A DNA stretch of 64,000 nucleotides, taken from contig NZ_JAQSDZ010000001.1 in assembly GCF_029946165.1 (NCBI RefSeq), positions 310,001 through 374,000 on the forward strand, in the 5' to 3' direction. Every line of letters begins with the position of its first letter. The stretch's first letter is position 1. This document shows, piece after piece, positions 25,324-35,314 of this stretch. A program made the position numbers and the translations under genes. Under the pieces are notes generated by a model. It was not told the DNA's origin and searched no databases. It saw nothing but the letters and a program-made list of their open reading frames with translations. Origin of the DNA: Methylotenera sp. (GTDB lineage: Bacteria; Pseudomonadota; Gammaproteobacteria; Burkholderiales; Methylophilaceae).

Positions 25324-27237
25324 CTACTGGTTTTTGCGAGATTTTTCTAAATCAATTTCAGTCATAACACGATTTTTACCAGATTTTTTAGCAAGATACA
25401 TCGCTTGGTCAGCTCTATTCAACACGGTGGCTTGCTCTTCCGCTTGCCTAAATAAAGCTATACCCGCACTAAAAGTGATTAACAATCGTTCATTATTACC
25501 TAAAAAGAATTGTTTGGTCAAAGCACGCTGTAGTCGTGAAATACTCTCAACAGCCTCTTCAATACTAGTGTCTGGCAACAATATGACGAACTCTTCCCCG
25601 CCAAATCTGGCAGTAATATCGGTGGGGCGTAAAGTTTCTCGTATCACTTTAGCTAAGTGCTGCAAGGCAGTATCACCCACGTGGTGACCATAGTTATCAT
25701 TAAAATGTTTAAAGTTATCAATATCTAGCAATGTCACACATAGTGAGTTAGCACCACGTTGTGCACGTGATATCTCTCGCAGCATAGCTTCATCTAGACC
25801 GCGTCTATTAAGTACGCCAGTCAGTTGATCTATTGATACTTTTTCACTTAATTCAGATAACTCAGCCTGTAAATGTAGTATTTTCTGTTGCGCGACCTCG
25901 ACATCTGCACTCTGCTGCATCATTGAGTCCCGAGATCGCACAATATCGGTTTGCATCGTATGCGTATCTTTCATTAAACCTTCTAACAAAATATTAATTT
26001 GTGCAATATCCTCTGCTTCCTCCAACTTATCAGCATACTGTCCTATTTTATTTTGGTAAGTATCGGTCGAGTTAGTCATATGGCTAAGGCGGTCAACAAA
26101 CGTAGCAATCATACTTTTGAATGCATTTTTAGCATCAGCCAAACTATGTTTAAGCATGCCTTGCTTAAAAATGACTTCTTTCAGACTTTTCTCTGCATCG
26201 ACAATCAATGCTCTATCTAAGGGGCCCGATATGATGGTTTGTACTGTAGTTACCTGTCCGCGTACCCATTGATCGTCTGCAACTAACTCACCAATATTAT
26301 CAATTAGCAATTTAAGTAAACTCAATAAATCTTGCTTAATACCCTCCTCATTTGCGCCAATTATCTCGACTCTCACCAATAGTGCTCTAAATTGCTTAAC
26401 GATAGCTTGCCACTCTTTTAGTTTGCGTGCCTTTTCAGACAGAGAAAATATCTGCTCAGCCTCCTCTTTTAAGTCTGGATATCCATCTAATCGCGGGATT
26501 AAACCGTGATTAAGTGATTGCTTTAACATATCTTGCAATGCTCGAAATGTTTCTTGAAACTGGTCTGGCTCATAACCAGGATGAAGGATTTCAGACAATG
26601 CCAAACTTGATGAGATTAAATCAGAATTTCCCAAAGCTGGTGTTTGAATATCTGAGTTACCTAAAAGGTTACCTTCCAAATTAAGCGGCTTAATTTCTGG
26701 TTTAAGGTCGGTTGGTGCCAAAACTTCAATTGCTTTAGAACTAGATGCGTCTGCAATACCATACTCTTTCCAGTTTTTGGTCAGGGCCTTTAATTTTTGT
26801 GCTAAAAGTGGATCGTTACCAAAGTTAATAAGCAGTTTTTCTAACGCTTCTTTTTTTCTAGCTACATCTAAACCAACTTGCTTTGCATCCCATTGTTGAA
26901 CAAGTTCTCGAATAGCATCTGGCCATTGCTTGGATAAGGCCACGTTGGCATCCATGCTGTCGTTCAATAATGCTGGTAAGTCAGCCCAGTTTTCCTGCTT
27001 TAATAGCTTATCCCAACGACTAATCCATTTACTTTGTTCTGTGGTTTCATTTGGCAATTGCTTAAGTACTTTTCTAATGGCTACTTCAGCAGTTTCTTTT
27101 GCAGTAATGCCCGCTATTTCATTATATATAAGCAGGTAATTATCTGGTGTAGGAACAACGCGGCGCAATGCCATTTGCTTAAAGGTTTCACGCGCTATAT
27201 CTAGCGGTGCTAGTTTAGGTTTACTTGGGTTAGCCAT
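25324..27237 (-). CDS. Diguanylate cyclase (GGDEF protein)
   Basis: A 637-residue protein. The C-terminal GGDEF domain (about 465-625) has the active-site signature RFGGEEF, substrate motifs DIDNFKHFND and DQLTGVLNRRG, and the closing ADQAMYLAKKSGKN. The long N-terminal part is helical with coiled coils (e.g. VEVAQQKILHLQAELSELSEKV) and no membrane segment. The start MANPSKPKLAPLDIARETFKQMALRR is typical of a betaproteobacterial cyclase subfamily. No RxxD inhibitory site is seen directly upstream of GGEEF. Expected to make c-di-GMP. It is monocistronic between the kinase gene and the 4.5S RNA. Confidence 0.9.
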   Translation of the reverse strand: MANPSKPKLAPLDIARETFKQMALRRVVPTPDNYLLIYNEIAGITAKETAEVAIRKVLKQLPNETTEQSKWISRWDKLLKQENWADLPALLNDSMDANVALSKQWPDAIRELVQQWDAKQVGLDVARKKEALEKLLINFGNDPLLAQKLKALTKNWKEYGIADASSSKAIEVLAPTDLKPEIKPLNLEGNLLGNSDIQTPALGNSDLISSSLALSEILHPGYEPDQFQETFRALQDMLKQSLNHGLIPRLDGYPDLKEEAEQIFSLSEKARKLKEWQAIVKQFRALLVRVEIIGANEEGIKQDLLSLLKLLIDNIGELVADDQWVRGQVTTVQTIISGPLDRALIVDAEKSLKEVIFKQGMLKHSLADAKNAFKSMIATFVDRLSHMTNSTDTYQNKIGQYADKLEEAEDIAQINILLEGLMKDTHTMQTDIVRSRDSMMQQSADVEVAQQKILHLQAELSELSEKVSIDQLTGVLNRRGLDEAMLREISRAQRGANSLCVTLLDIDNFKHFNDNYGHHVGDTALQHLAKVIRETLRPTDITARFGGEEFVILLPDTSIEEAVESISRLQRALTKQFFLGNNERLLITFSAGIALFRQAEEQATVLNRADQAMYLAKKSGKNRVMTEIDLEKSRKNQ

Positions 27238-27438
27238 GGCTTGGTTAATTGATAATTTCTATATTAAATAAATTTAATGAAAGTTTATTTATTACAATTT
27301 AAAATTGATATAGCTAGCATTTTCCAACTTATGTAAAAAAATCAAATGCCAACTTAGGAATGCTTTTATCTGTCTATTTTAAAAAATATTCTTTGAAGCT
27401 TTGCTGATTATGCCTCAAAGTATTGTAAAATTGCGTTT

Positions 27439-27540
27439 GGCGGGCCTCCCCGCATTGTGAAGTAGCCAATCTGGTCAGGTGCGGAAGCAAGCAGCCACAA
27501 CTATTAAGCAAGTGCCGGGGTAAGGGCTCGCCTCTTTATT
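27439..27540 (+). ncRNA. ffs: 4.5S RNA / bacterial signal recognition particle RNA
   Basis: The sequence folds as one long hairpin: GGCGGGCCTCCCCGC at 27439-27453 pairs with GCCGGGGTAAGGGCTCGCC near 27514-27532. It carries the conserved SRP apical motif GGTCAGGTGCGGAAGCAAGCAGCC (27473-27496), the GGAA tetraloop region bound by Ffh. It is followed by a T-rich stretch and lies 90 bp upstream of dnaX, its usual place in betaproteobacteria. Ends are approximate to a few bases. Confidence 0.96.
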
Positions 27541-27627
27541 TTGGGCAGCCTAGATTTTTGGCCAACCTGATTGTTGCTACATGTGAATTACATTGCGTAA
27601 TCTAAATTTTCAGCTAAAGTTGAGCCT

Positions 27628-29394
27628 ATGTCTTATCAAGTCTTAGCCCGTAAATGGCGTCCGAAATCATTTGAAACCTTAGTAGGGCAAGACCACGTAG
27701 TGCGTGCGCTGACCAACGCGCTTGAACAAAATCGTTTACATCACGCTTATTTATTTACGGGCACACGCGGCGTCGGCAAAACAACGGTGGCGCGTATTTT
27801 AGCTAAATCCCTCAATTGCGAAAAAGGCATTACTGCTAAACCTTGCGGTGTGTGTGACGCATGTACAGAAATTGATAGAGGTCGCTTTGTAGACCTGATT
27901 GAAGTGGATGCGGCTAGCAATACTCAAGTCGATGCAATGCGTGATCTGCTGGATAATGCTCAGTACGCGCCTACTTCAGGTCGATTTAAAGTGTACATCA
28001 TCGATGAAGTACACATGCTGTCTAAAAGTGCGTTTAATGCCATGCTAAAAACGCTGGAAGAACCACCAGCGCACGTTAAATTCATCCTTGCGACTACTGA
28101 CCCACAAAAAGTGCCAGTCACAGTGCTATCGCGCTGTTTGCAATTCAATTTACGCCAAATGTCCGGCACGTCTATTATTGAACATTTGCAAAATATTCTT
28201 GGGCAAGAAAACATCCCTTTTGAACCAACTGCACTGCATCTCATCGCCCGCGCTGCAGCAGGCAGTATGCGTGATGCACTATCACTGACCGATCAAGCCA
28301 TTGCTTACGGCGGTCAAACCGTGAACGAATCTGAAGTACGCGCAATGTTGGGCGCAATTGACCAAAGTTATTTGTACCAACTGATTAATGCACTATTAGC
28401 AAAAGATGGCGCCAGCCTTATTGCGCAGGCTAAGTCTATGGAAGAACGTAGCCTATCGTTTGAAGTTGCTTTAAATGATTTAGCACAATTACTGCATCAA
28501 ATCGCAGTTGCGCAAACCGTGCCAGATAGCATTGCAGATGACTTGCCTGAGCGAAATCAGTTATTGGATTTGGCACAACGCATTTCTCCAGAAACACTGC
28601 AGCTTTATTACCAAATAGCATTATTAGGTCGTCGTGATATTAGCTTGGCGCCAGATGAATTTGCTGGCTTCACCATGAGCTTGTTGCGCATGTTGGCTTT
28701 TACACCCAGTGAAAGTGAAGCAAAAAGACCTCTAACAAAAAACTCGACAAGTAACGCGATTACAGCTAACCCAAGTGTAGCTAATATTAATGTAGCTAAT
28801 ATAAGTACGCCAGTTATTGAAACTAAACCAGCAATGGCGTCACAGCCAATTGTGCAAGCTCAAATTGTAGAAGCAACAGAACAACAAACTTCTCCGAGTT
28901 CCGAGAAAAGTTATAGCCAGCAAGTGACTGCGCCAACTATCCAAGAAGTTGCAGAACCAGCCTTAGTATCAAGCAGTGAAGATACCACTGAGCAGGGTTT
29001 TGAAACTGCAAATCCAATTCAATTCAATGGCAATTGGCGTGGTTTGCTAGACCAACTAAAGCTTGGTCTAGCGCGTAACCTAGCGCTCAATAGTGCGCTA
29101 CTAAGCTATGACGAAAACACAATGCGCTTTGCTGTGCAAGATAAAGACAAGGGCTTACTGAGCCCGATGTATCAGGACAAATTAAGCGCGGCTTTACAGC
29201 AACATTTCGGCAGAAAAATCCGCTTGGAATTTAGCGTAGAAGGTAGCGTAAACACACCAGCAAAAGAAGTAGCGCATGAAAAAGCCGTGGCGCAAGCTGG
29301 CGCTGAAAGCGCCATTGAAGAAGATGGGTTTGTGCAGGCTTTAATCAACGAGTTTGGCGCAACGATTATCCAAAACTCAATTAAACCAGTCTAA
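27628..29394 (+). CDS. dnaX: DNA polymerase III subunits gamma/tau
   Basis: A 588-residue clamp-loader ATPase. Walker A GTRGVGKT (45-52), zinc module Cys64-Cys73-Cys76-Cys79, Walker B DEVHMLS, sensor 1 FILATTDPQK, and Arg-finger motif SRCLQF. Domain III ends near residue 365 (TMSLLRMLAF). A Ser/Thr/Ala-rich linker (370-460) leads to the tau C-terminal domain that contacts polymerase and helicase. At 28737-28743 there is an in-frame A AAA AAC slippery heptamer; a -1 shift there would stop at TAA 28752 and give a gamma-like product of about 375 residues. Followed by ybaB and recR, as usual. Confidence 0.97.
   Translation: MSYQVLARKWRPKSFETLVGQDHVVRALTNALEQNRLHHAYLFTGTRGVGKTTVARILAKSLNCEKGITAKPCGVCDACTEIDRGRFVDLIEVDAASNTQVDAMRDLLDNAQYAPTSGRFKVYIIDEVHMLSKSAFNAMLKTLEEPPAHVKFILATTDPQKVPVTVLSRCLQFNLRQMSGTSIIEHLQNILGQENIPFEPTALHLIARAAAGSMRDALSLTDQAIAYGGQTVNESEVRAMLGAIDQSYLYQLINALLAKDGASLIAQAKSMEERSLSFEVALNDLAQLLHQIAVAQTVPDSIADDLPERNQLLDLAQRISPETLQLYYQIALLGRRDISLAPDEFAGFTMSLLRMLAFTPSESEAKRPLTKNSTSNAITANPSVANINVANISTPVIETKPAMASQPIVQAQIVEATEQQTSPSSEKSYSQQVTAPTIQEVAEPALVSSSEDTTEQGFETANPIQFNGNWRGLLDQLKLGLARNLALNSALLSYDENTMRFAVQDKDKGLLSPMYQDKLSAALQQHFGRKIRLEFSVEGSVNTPAKEVAHEKAVAQAGAESAIEEDGFVQALINEFGATIIQNSIKPV
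28737..28754 (+). other. Candidate -1 programmed frameshift site within dnaX
   Basis: The heptamer A AAA AAC at 28737-28743 is in the correct phase (codons ACA AAA AAC) for -1 slippage. The -1 frame reads CTC GAC AAG TAA, stopping at 28752-28754, right after domain III. This copies the E. coli dnaX layout, where slippage yields gamma. Downstream potential stems are short (GTAA/TTAC at 28751-28763, then AGCTA/TAGCT), and no strong upstream ribosome-like enhancer is visible, so function is unproven. Confidence 0.4.
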
Positions 29395-29448
29395 AAAATA
29401 AAAATTTTATTAATAACATTAACTAAGTAATAACTTAAGGAGAGCAAA

Positions 29449-29757
29449 ATGATGAAGGGTGGAATGGGCAATTTAATGAAGCAAGCCCAGCAAATGCAAG
29501 CAAATATGCAAAAGGCACAAGAAGAGTTAGCTAATATCGATGTTGAAGGTGTTGCTGCCAACGGTTTAGTTAAAGTTCTTATGACTTGTAAAAACGAAGT
29601 AAAACGCGTGACTTTGGATGATAGCATCATGGATGACAAAGAAACTTTAGAAGATTTACTCGTGATTGCACTTAAAGACGCAACTGCTAAAGCAGAAGCA
29701 ACTTCTTCAGCACGTATGGCAAACTACATGCCTGCAGGCATGAAGTTGCCGTTCTAA
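29449..29757 (+). CDS. ybaB: Nucleoid-associated protein YbaB/EbfC
   Basis: A 102-residue protein of the YbaB/EbfC family: [22 protein letters not shown], then [16 protein letters not shown] and a C-terminal helical end with [15 protein letters not shown]. Dimers bind DNA broadly and help organise the nucleoid. AAGGAGAG lies just upstream; two adjacent ATGs are possible starts. It sits between dnaX and recR, the conserved replication/recombination cluster. Confidence 0.95.
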   Translation: MMKGGMGNLMKQAQQMQANMQKAQEELANIDVEGVAANGLVKVLMTCKNEVKRVTLDDSIMDDKETLEDLLVIALKDATAKAEATSSARMANYMPAGMKLPF

Positions 29758-29786
29758 TTTTACCGATTTTATTTCTCACACTGTTA

Positions 29787-30386
29787 ATGAAAAATCCACC
29801 CGCACTTGAACAGTTGATTGATAGTTTGCGCTGTTTACCAGGTGTAGGGCCAAAGTCTGCGCAGCGCATGGCCTATTATCTATTACAACGAGATAGAAAC
29901 GGCGCTGGCGCGCTAGCGGAAGCATTAGAAACCGCCTTAGAGGTCGTTGACCATTGCAAGTTGTGCAACACTTTTAGCGAACAGCCTATATGTCCGCTTT
30001 GCGCTGCTGATAGCCGTGATAAAAATTTGCTGTGTGTGGTGGAAATGCCTACAGACTTATTAATGTTGGAAAATACCCACGCTTATAATGGTATGTACTT
30101 TGTGTTAATGGGTCGATTATCGCCGCTTGACGGCATAGGCCCAAAAGAAATTCACTTAGACAAACTTATCAAGCGTGCGCAGGATGGTCTAATAAACGAG
30201 GTGATTCTTGCTACTAATTACACCGTTGAAGGCGAGGCAACAGCGCATTATATTAGCGAGTTGCTTAAAGTTCGCGGCATCAAAACCAGCCGTATCGCTC
30301 GTGGTATGCCGATGGGCGGTGAAATTGAATATGTAGATAGCGGCACGCTTGCACAAGCCATGATGGAGCGGCGCAATGTTGCTTAA
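29787..30386 (+). CDS. recR: Recombination mediator RecR
   Basis: A 199-residue protein with the N-terminal helix-hairpin-helix ([19 protein letters not shown]), a four-Cys zinc finger ([16 protein letters not shown]) and a Toprim domain ([40 protein letters not shown]). It ends with the RecR-typical [18 protein letters not shown]. With RecO and RecF it loads RecA at gaps. It follows ybaB by 29 bp and is the last gene of the dnaX unit. It converges on gph with a 21-bp gap. Confidence 0.97.
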   Translation: MKNPPALEQLIDSLRCLPGVGPKSAQRMAYYLLQRDRNGAGALAEALETALEVVDHCKLCNTFSEQPICPLCAADSRDKNLLCVVEMPTDLLMLENTHAYNGMYFVLMGRLSPLDGIGPKEIHLDKLIKRAQDGLINEVILATNYTVEGEATAHYISELLKVRGIKTSRIARGMPMGGEIEYVDSGTLAQAMMERRNVA

Positions 30387-30407
30387 TGCAACTCCACTGT
30401 AAAATAC

Positions 30408-31070
30408 TTAATCTAGATAACTGAGTAAATCCTTAGGTGCTTTAATCACTATATCGGCATTCCATTCAAGCGGCTTGTCTGTTTCCGCAATGTAGCCGAA
30501 CAAAGCCACCACGGTTTTCATACCAGCCGCCCTACCCGCTTGCACATCTCGCTCGGCGTCGCCTACATAGATACAATCACTTGCCTGCGTTGCAGTTTCA
30601 TCACAAGCCATCAATAAAGTATAGGGGGCTGGTTTAGGCTGCGGAGCATCATCGCCGCAGACCAAGCATGCAGAACGTTCGTACAAACTTTTACTGCCCA
30701 TATCAACGGCTTTAGTTAAATCTACGGAAAAGCGACGCGGTTTGTTGGTAACGATGCCCCATTTAACCGCGCGCGCGTCTAGCTCATCAAGTAACTCATT
30801 GATACCCGGTAACAATATCGGCTGACTGGTAAAGACTGTTTCGTACAAATCTAAATACTCGATCTTTTTAACTTCAAAATCTTCATCTGCAGGGGTAATA
30901 CCAAAGCCTAGCGCCAATAACCCACGTGAGCCATGCGATGCTATAGGCCAAATAACATCATGTGCAAGCGCAGGCTTGCCATAACGTGCCAACTGTATAT
31001 TTAAAGCCAAACCTAAGTCGTGTGCGGTATCCACTAGGGTACCGTCTAAGTCGAATAGAACGGTCTTCAT
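30408..31070 (-). CDS. gph: Phosphoglycolate phosphatase
   Basis: A 220-residue HAD-superfamily phosphatase: nucleophile motif FDLDGTLVD (Asp7, Asp9), motif II VTNKP, Lys in PKPAPYTLL, and motif [18 protein letters not shown]. The Gph subfamily removes 2-phosphoglycolate. Its start overlaps the ubiG stop by 4 bp (ATGA), so translation is coupled; ubiG-gph is a conserved pair in proteobacteria. A related HAD substrate cannot be fully excluded from sequence. Confidence 0.9.
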   Translation of the reverse strand: MKTVLFDLDGTLVDTAHDLGLALNIQLARYGKPALAHDVIWPIASHGSRGLLALGFGITPADEDFEVKKIEYLDLYETVFTSQPILLPGINELLDELDARAVKWGIVTNKPRRFSVDLTKAVDMGSKSLYERSACLVCGDDAPQPKPAPYTLLMACDETATQASDCIYVGDAERDVQAGRAAGMKTVVALFGYIAETDKPLEWNADIVIKAPKDLLSYLD

Positions 31071-31819
31071 GCGGCTGATTTAATGGTATGCAACATGTAA
31101 TTAACTGAAACATCATCACCTAAGCTGTAATGTTGAGTGATTGGGTTGTAGCTCATGCCGCGCATGGCAGTGACATTCAAATCTGCCGTCCTAATCCAAC
31201 TAGCCAATTCTGATGGCTTAATAAATTTAGCATAATCATGTGTACCTTTAGGCAACAAGTTCAACAAGTACTCTGCGCCAATCACTGCAAATAAATACGC
31301 TTTAGGATTACGATTAATGGTCGAAAAGAACACCGAGCCATCAGGTTTTACTAGTCGTGCACAAGCCGCAACGATTGAAGCTGGATCAGGCACATGCTCA
31401 AGCATTTCCATGCAGGTCACCACATCGAAACTGGCAGGGGCTTGCGCTGCTAGTTGCTCTACGGCAATGTATTGATAATCAACTTTTGCACCGCTCTCTA
31501 ATTGATGCAATTTCGCAACGCTGAGCGCCTTTTCGCCTAAATCTATACCCACAACTTCGGCACCTTTAAAATACATAGACTCAGATAAAATTCCACCGCC
31601 GCAACCTACATCAAGCACTCTTTTGCCTTTCAAGCTGGCCAACTCATCAATCCAAGCAAGCCGCAATGGGTTAAGCTCATGCAATGGCTTGAACTCACTG
31701 TTTTTATCCCACCACTTATGTGCGAGTTCACCAAACTTTTGCAGCTCTAAATGATCGGCATTAACTGATTGTGCTGGATTAACTTCAGCATTAACTTCTG
31801 GAATCGACTCTGTATTCAT
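31067..31819 (-). CDS. ubiG: Ubiquinone biosynthesis O-methyltransferase
   Basis: A class I SAM methyltransferase of about 250 residues: motif [16 protein letters not shown], acidic [25 protein letters not shown], and the UbiG-type [19 protein letters not shown] and [16 protein letters not shown]. It catalyses both O-methylations of ubiquinone synthesis. I start it at ATG 31819; an in-frame TTG at 31849 would add ten residues. It is tightly placed between the amidohydrolase gene and gph. Confidence 0.95.
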   Translation of the reverse strand: MNTESIPEVNAEVNPAQSVNADHLELQKFGELAHKWWDKNSEFKPLHELNPLRLAWIDELASLKGKRVLDVGCGGGILSESMYFKGAEVVGIDLGEKALSVAKLHQLESGAKVDYQYIAVEQLAAQAPASFDVVTCMEMLEHVPDPASIVAACARLVKPDGSVFFSTINRNPKAYLFAVIGAEYLLNLLPKGTHDYAKFIKPSELASWIRTADLNVTAMRGMSYNPITQHYSLGDDVSVNYMLHTIKSAA

Positions 31820-31859
31820 CTTTGTGCTGACCTTTGTTTTATTCGGCAATATCTATACA

Positions 31860-33185
31860 TTAATGTTTATGCTGCTGGAGTTTTGGCTGCCATGTATGGA
31901 TGATTTCTTTTAATTCTAATGGTTCAATATTGGCATAAAGACCATTGCTATAGCGCAACTCACCAGCAACCCAAGTGTGGCTCACATGCTCACGTCCGCA
32001 GGTATAGACCAAATGTGAAAGGGGGTCATAACATGGATTTATAGTGAGATCACTCAATTTTACCGCAGTTAAATCTGCTAACTTACCTATTTCAATCGAA
32101 CCAATTTTATCTTCTAATCCCATCGCCTTAGCGGCGTTAATCGTTGCCATCTCTAGCGCCTGATGTGCTGGAATAACTGTTGCATCTTCGCTTATCCCTT
32201 TTGCCAACAGCGCACTTAAACGCATTTCAGTAAATATATCTAATCGATTATTACTGGCAGCGCCATCCGTCCCTAACCCAACATTCACACCCTTAGCTAA
32301 TAACTTGGATATTGGTGCAATGCCACTTGCAAGCTTTAAATTAGAGCTAGGACAATGTGCGATATGACATCCAAATTCAGCCAACATCTCTATCTCACTA
32401 TCAAGTAGATGCACGCCATGTGCCGCTAGAAAGTTAGGGCCTAATAATCCTAATTGCGCCAATCGCTGTATTGGCCTTAAACCAAATTGTATTTGAGATT
32501 GCGCAATTTCATCACGCGTTTCATGTAGATGCGTATGTATACCAAGTCCTAGTTGCTCGGCATATGTCAGCACAGTTTCGAAAGTTTGATTCGAGACTGT
32601 GTAAGGCGCATGTGGAGCGATGCAAGTGGAAATCAATGGATTGCCGCGCCAACTATCGTGTGCATCAAAGCCCTTTTGTAAGTAGTCAGCAGCGTCAGTC
32701 GCATAGGCAGTTGGGAACTCTAAAACTACTAAGCCTAGATTTGCGCGAATACCTGCTTGGCTCGCCGCAACAGAGGTTGCACGCGGGTAAAAATACATAT
32801 CATTAAAACAAGTAATGCCGCCACTTAACATTTCTGCACAAGCTAATAATGTAGCATCTTGCACATACTTTTCTGATAATACAATTTGTTCAGCAGGCCA
32901 AATCTGCTCATTCAGCCAAGTCATCAGCGGCAAATCATCCGCCATACCGCGCATCAAACTCATTGCAGCATGTGTATGCAAATTAATTAAGCCTGGAATA
33001 AGTACATGCTCGGTTAACTCAACAACTTCATTTGCCTGATAAATCTCAGCGGCTGAAGAAATTGCACAAATATCAACAATCATTCCAGATTGAATGACAA
33101 CGGATTGATATTCTAAAAGCGTGTTTTTCGGGATGATTGGACATAACCAACGCGCCTCTATGACTAAGTCAACTTGTTTTTTCAT
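31860..33185 (-). CDS. TRZ/ATZ-family amidohydrolase (MTA/SAH deaminase type)
   Basis: A 441-residue metal-dependent deaminase. Metal ligands are visible in INLHTHAAMSLMRGM, the central HLHETRDEI, AAHGVHLLDSEI, and the Asp of GLGTDGAASNNRLD. The family (MtaD-like) deaminates 5'-methylthioadenosine or S-adenosylhomocysteine, and others in it act on guanine or s-triazines. Position upstream of the SAM-consuming ubiG favours SAH/MTA deamination; substrate is inferred. Gap to ubiG is about 40 bp. Confidence 0.88.
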   Translation of the reverse strand: MKKQVDLVIEARWLCPIIPKNTLLEYQSVVIQSGMIVDICAISSAAEIYQANEVVELTEHVLIPGLINLHTHAAMSLMRGMADDLPLMTWLNEQIWPAEQIVLSEKYVQDATLLACAEMLSGGITCFNDMYFYPRATSVAASQAGIRANLGLVVLEFPTAYATDAADYLQKGFDAHDSWRGNPLISTCIAPHAPYTVSNQTFETVLTYAEQLGLGIHTHLHETRDEIAQSQIQFGLRPIQRLAQLGLLGPNFLAAHGVHLLDSEIEMLAEFGCHIAHCPSSNLKLASGIAPISKLLAKGVNVGLGTDGAASNNRLDIFTEMRLSALLAKGISEDATVIPAHQALEMATINAAKAMGLEDKIGSIEIGKLADLTAVKLSDLTINPCYDPLSHLVYTCGREHVSHTWVAGELRYSNGLYANIEPLELKEIIHTWQPKLQQHKH

Positions 33186-33256
33186 CTGCTTATTATAACG
33201 ATTAAAGTTATAAATTTAGAACTTAAGTTTTGCACTTAACTTTAAAAATGACCAAT

Positions 33257-33284
33257 AAAAAACCCCGCAATTGCGGGGTTATTT
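33257..33284 (-). terminator. Intrinsic terminator after ompA
   Basis: Perfect 20-bp palindrome AACCCCGCAATTGCGGGGTT (33261-33280). On the minus strand it continues into TTTTTTATTGG, a classic GC stem plus U-run, 35 bp after the ompA stop. On plus the flank is less T-rich, so it works mainly for ompA. Confidence 0.95.
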
Positions 33285-33315
33285 AATTAGTCTATTAAGA
33301 CTTATCTATTGCAGC

Positions 33316-34407
33316 TTAGTTACAGCCTGTTTCTTTTGTAGCTTCGCCTGTAATTACTACACGACGGTTAGGAGCTAAGCAAGAGATTAACTTCTTACCT
33401 GTTACACCTTTACATGCCTCAACTGGTTCAGATTCACCTTTACCAACAGAAGTGATCATTGCTGCGTCAACACCTTGTGAAACTAGGTATTCTTTAACAA
33501 TTGCAGCACGTTTTTCTGAAAGTTTTTGGTTGTAAGCTGTAGAACCAATGCGGTCAGTGTGACCAGTCACAATGACTGCGCTTAACTCTGGGTTTGCTTT
33601 AATTTTAGCAACGGTTTCATCTAAAATTGGTTTAGCGCCATCTTGTAGTTTAGCTTTATCAAAGCCAAATAATTTTTCAGCACTTACCGTTACAGTTTCA
33701 AGGTTTGGTTTACATGCTACAGGAGCTGGTGCCGGCACTGGCTCAACTGGAGCTGGCTCAATAGCGGCTACTGGTGCTGGTTCTGCATCTGCAATGACAG
33801 GCATAGGGGCTGGAGCACCAAAACGTAAGATACCACCAAGATTGAATAATGTATTGCCCACTGAACCATCTGCATCAAATGTAGTACCTGGAGCTTTAGC
33901 ATTAGAGCGAGTCCATTGGTGACGTAAATCCGCTTGCAAACCGAATGTATCATTGAATAGGTATTGCGCACCTAGACCAACGTTAGCTAACCAAGAAGTT
34001 TTGCTTTTATCTTGAAGACTAGGAATACCGTTGTAATCCACATTATTACGCGCAGCGCCTAAACCTGCTAACAAGAATGGGCGGAAGTTCTCACGGCTAA
34101 ACATATACAAAGCATCTAAGCCTAAAGTAGTTTGTTTATAACGACCACCTGCACCAGCAATGCCAGTATCTTCAGATGCACGGTTATAACCTAGTCCACC
34201 TTGAATATCCCAACTTGGGCTTAATTCTTTACCTAATTTAATAAAAGCGCCACCACCATTGTTAGCATCTAAATCATTCTCTGTGTTCATGTAGCTTACG
34301 CCAGGAACAAGATACCAAGCACCGCGATACATATCTTCAGCTGATACAGCAAATGCTGCAATGCTAAGTGATGCTGCAACTGCTAGATTAATAAGATTTT
34401 TTTTCAT
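33316..34407 (-). CDS. OmpA family outer-membrane protein
   Basis: A 363-residue porin-like protein: signal peptide ending AFAVSA (cleavage after residue 23), an eight-strand beta-barrel (about 25-195, e.g. WYLVPGVSYMN and NVGLGAQYLFND), and a Pro/Ala hinge (PAPVAAIEPAPVEPVPAPAP). The OmpA C-terminal domain binds peptidoglycan (FGFDKAKL, VTGHTDRIGSTAYNQKLSEK). Two Cys in VEACKGVTGKKLISC may form a disulfide. AGGAG precedes the ATG. Its placement upstream of ubiG-gph is seen in several betaproteobacteria. It anchors the outer membrane to the wall. Confidence 0.93.
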   Translation of the reverse strand: MKKNLINLAVAASLSIAAFAVSAEDMYRGAWYLVPGVSYMNTENDLDANNGGGAFIKLGKELSPSWDIQGGLGYNRASEDTGIAGAGGRYKQTTLGLDALYMFSRENFRPFLLAGLGAARNNVDYNGIPSLQDKSKTSWLANVGLGAQYLFNDTFGLQADLRHQWTRSNAKAPGTTFDADGSVGNTLFNLGGILRFGAPAPMPVIADAEPAPVAAIEPAPVEPVPAPAPVACKPNLETVTVSAEKLFGFDKAKLQDGAKPILDETVAKIKANPELSAVIVTGHTDRIGSTAYNQKLSEKRAAIVKEYLVSQGVDAAMITSVGKGESEPVEACKGVTGKKLISCLAPNRRVVITGEATKETGCN

Positions 34408-34538
34408 TCGTCTTTACTCCTAATTTAATTACTTCTGGGTCTATCAAAATCTAAAATTTCATTAAGTCCGATATTACGCACCACTCTTATTTAGCGCAAC
34501 CAAAAATGTTTATAAATCAACGTTATTGCAATGTTTCA

Positions 34539-34554
34539 GTTGTATTTTTACAAC
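34539..34554. repeat. Small inverted repeat after the MfnB-like gene
   Basis: GTTGTA-TTTT-TACAAC, a 6-bp perfect stem in the gap between ompA and the 34559 gene. It has no U-run on the minus strand, so it is at best a weak terminator. Confidence 0.3.
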
Positions 34555-34558
34555 AAAC

Positions 34559-35314
34559 CTACACCATTTGACGAACAGCTTTAATTCTAGCTGCATCGAG
34601 AGCCAGATTGCGTTGATTGTCATCACAAACCCCACCTCTAAAACCAATATAAGTAGGATTTAATTCTTTTATTAAAGTTACATGTTGTAGCTTTAATGAG
34701 CCAGCCAGTCCAAATTGCAGGTCATGACCAAGTATAGCTTCGGCAAACTCAACTCTTTGCTTGTATGAATAATAATCAAGCAAAGTAAGTCCATTTTTAT
34801 TTGCAGTATCTAACATAATCCCCATAAACCCTGCATGCTTAATGGCGGCAATCAGACCTTGCGGATAAGTGATTTCCGCAAAAAAAACCGCCATGAGCCT
34901 TACGCCAGCTTGCGTTAATGATTTAAGCCTTTCTAGGCATGGTTGGTAGTCATCAGTTTCGAAAAATCCAATTTTAATGATATCCACTCCAGTTGCAGCT
35001 AACTTAGCAACATGGGCTAATAATAACTCTGGCTCCATAGGTAAATCACCTATCGTGGCGCTGGTAAGTTTAATGTCTGTATTTTTTGTGTTTTTTACAT
35101 AAGTCACAATCGTTTGAATTGTTGCTATAGGTAAAGCGCCTAAAGCGCCCAAACTTGGCTCTTTTAAGTCAATAATATCGGCGCCATTTTCCAAGGCGAT
35201 TTGCGCTTCTTCTGTAGTAGTCACGCTAATTAATAGCTGAGTTTTTATTAACTGCGCATGATTAACCGTAGCTGAGATAGTTTCGTTAAGTATTGTGTTG
35301 ATGGGGGCATTCAT
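34559..35314 (-). CDS. (5-formylfuran-3-yl)methyl phosphate synthase (MfnB-like, DUF556)
   Basis: A 251-residue TIM-barrel protein beginning with a short extension, then LLISVTTTEEAQIALENGADIIDLKEP, where the Lys of DLKEP is the catalytic-type lysine of MfnB. It also has LTSATIGDLPMEPE, IIKIGFFETDD, GIMLDTANKNG and FGLAGSLKLQH. In archaea MfnB condenses two glyceraldehyde-3-phosphates on the way to methanofuran. Methylotrophic bacteria carry homologues in their H4MPT/methanofuran gene sets. Its start overlaps the DUF447 stop by 4 bp. Last gene of the long hfq-purA-H4MPT run. Confidence 0.88.
   Translation of the reverse strand: MNAPINTILNETISATVNHAQLIKTQLLISVTTTEEAQIALENGADIIDLKEPSLGALGALPIATIQTIVTYVKNTKNTDIKLTSATIGDLPMEPELLLAHVAKLAATGVDIIKIGFFETDDYQPCLERLKSLTQAGVRLMAVFFAEITYPQGLIAAIKHAGFMGIMLDTANKNGLTLLDYYSYKQRVEFAEAILGHDLQFGLAGSLKLQHVTLIKELNPTYIGFRGGVCDDNQRNLALDAARIKAVRQMV

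Noticed and set aside
33572..33922. 116-residue ORF antisense to ompA
   Set aside because: It mirrors the Pro/Ala-rich hinge of OmpA, has no ribosome site and no domain; a shadow of the real gene.
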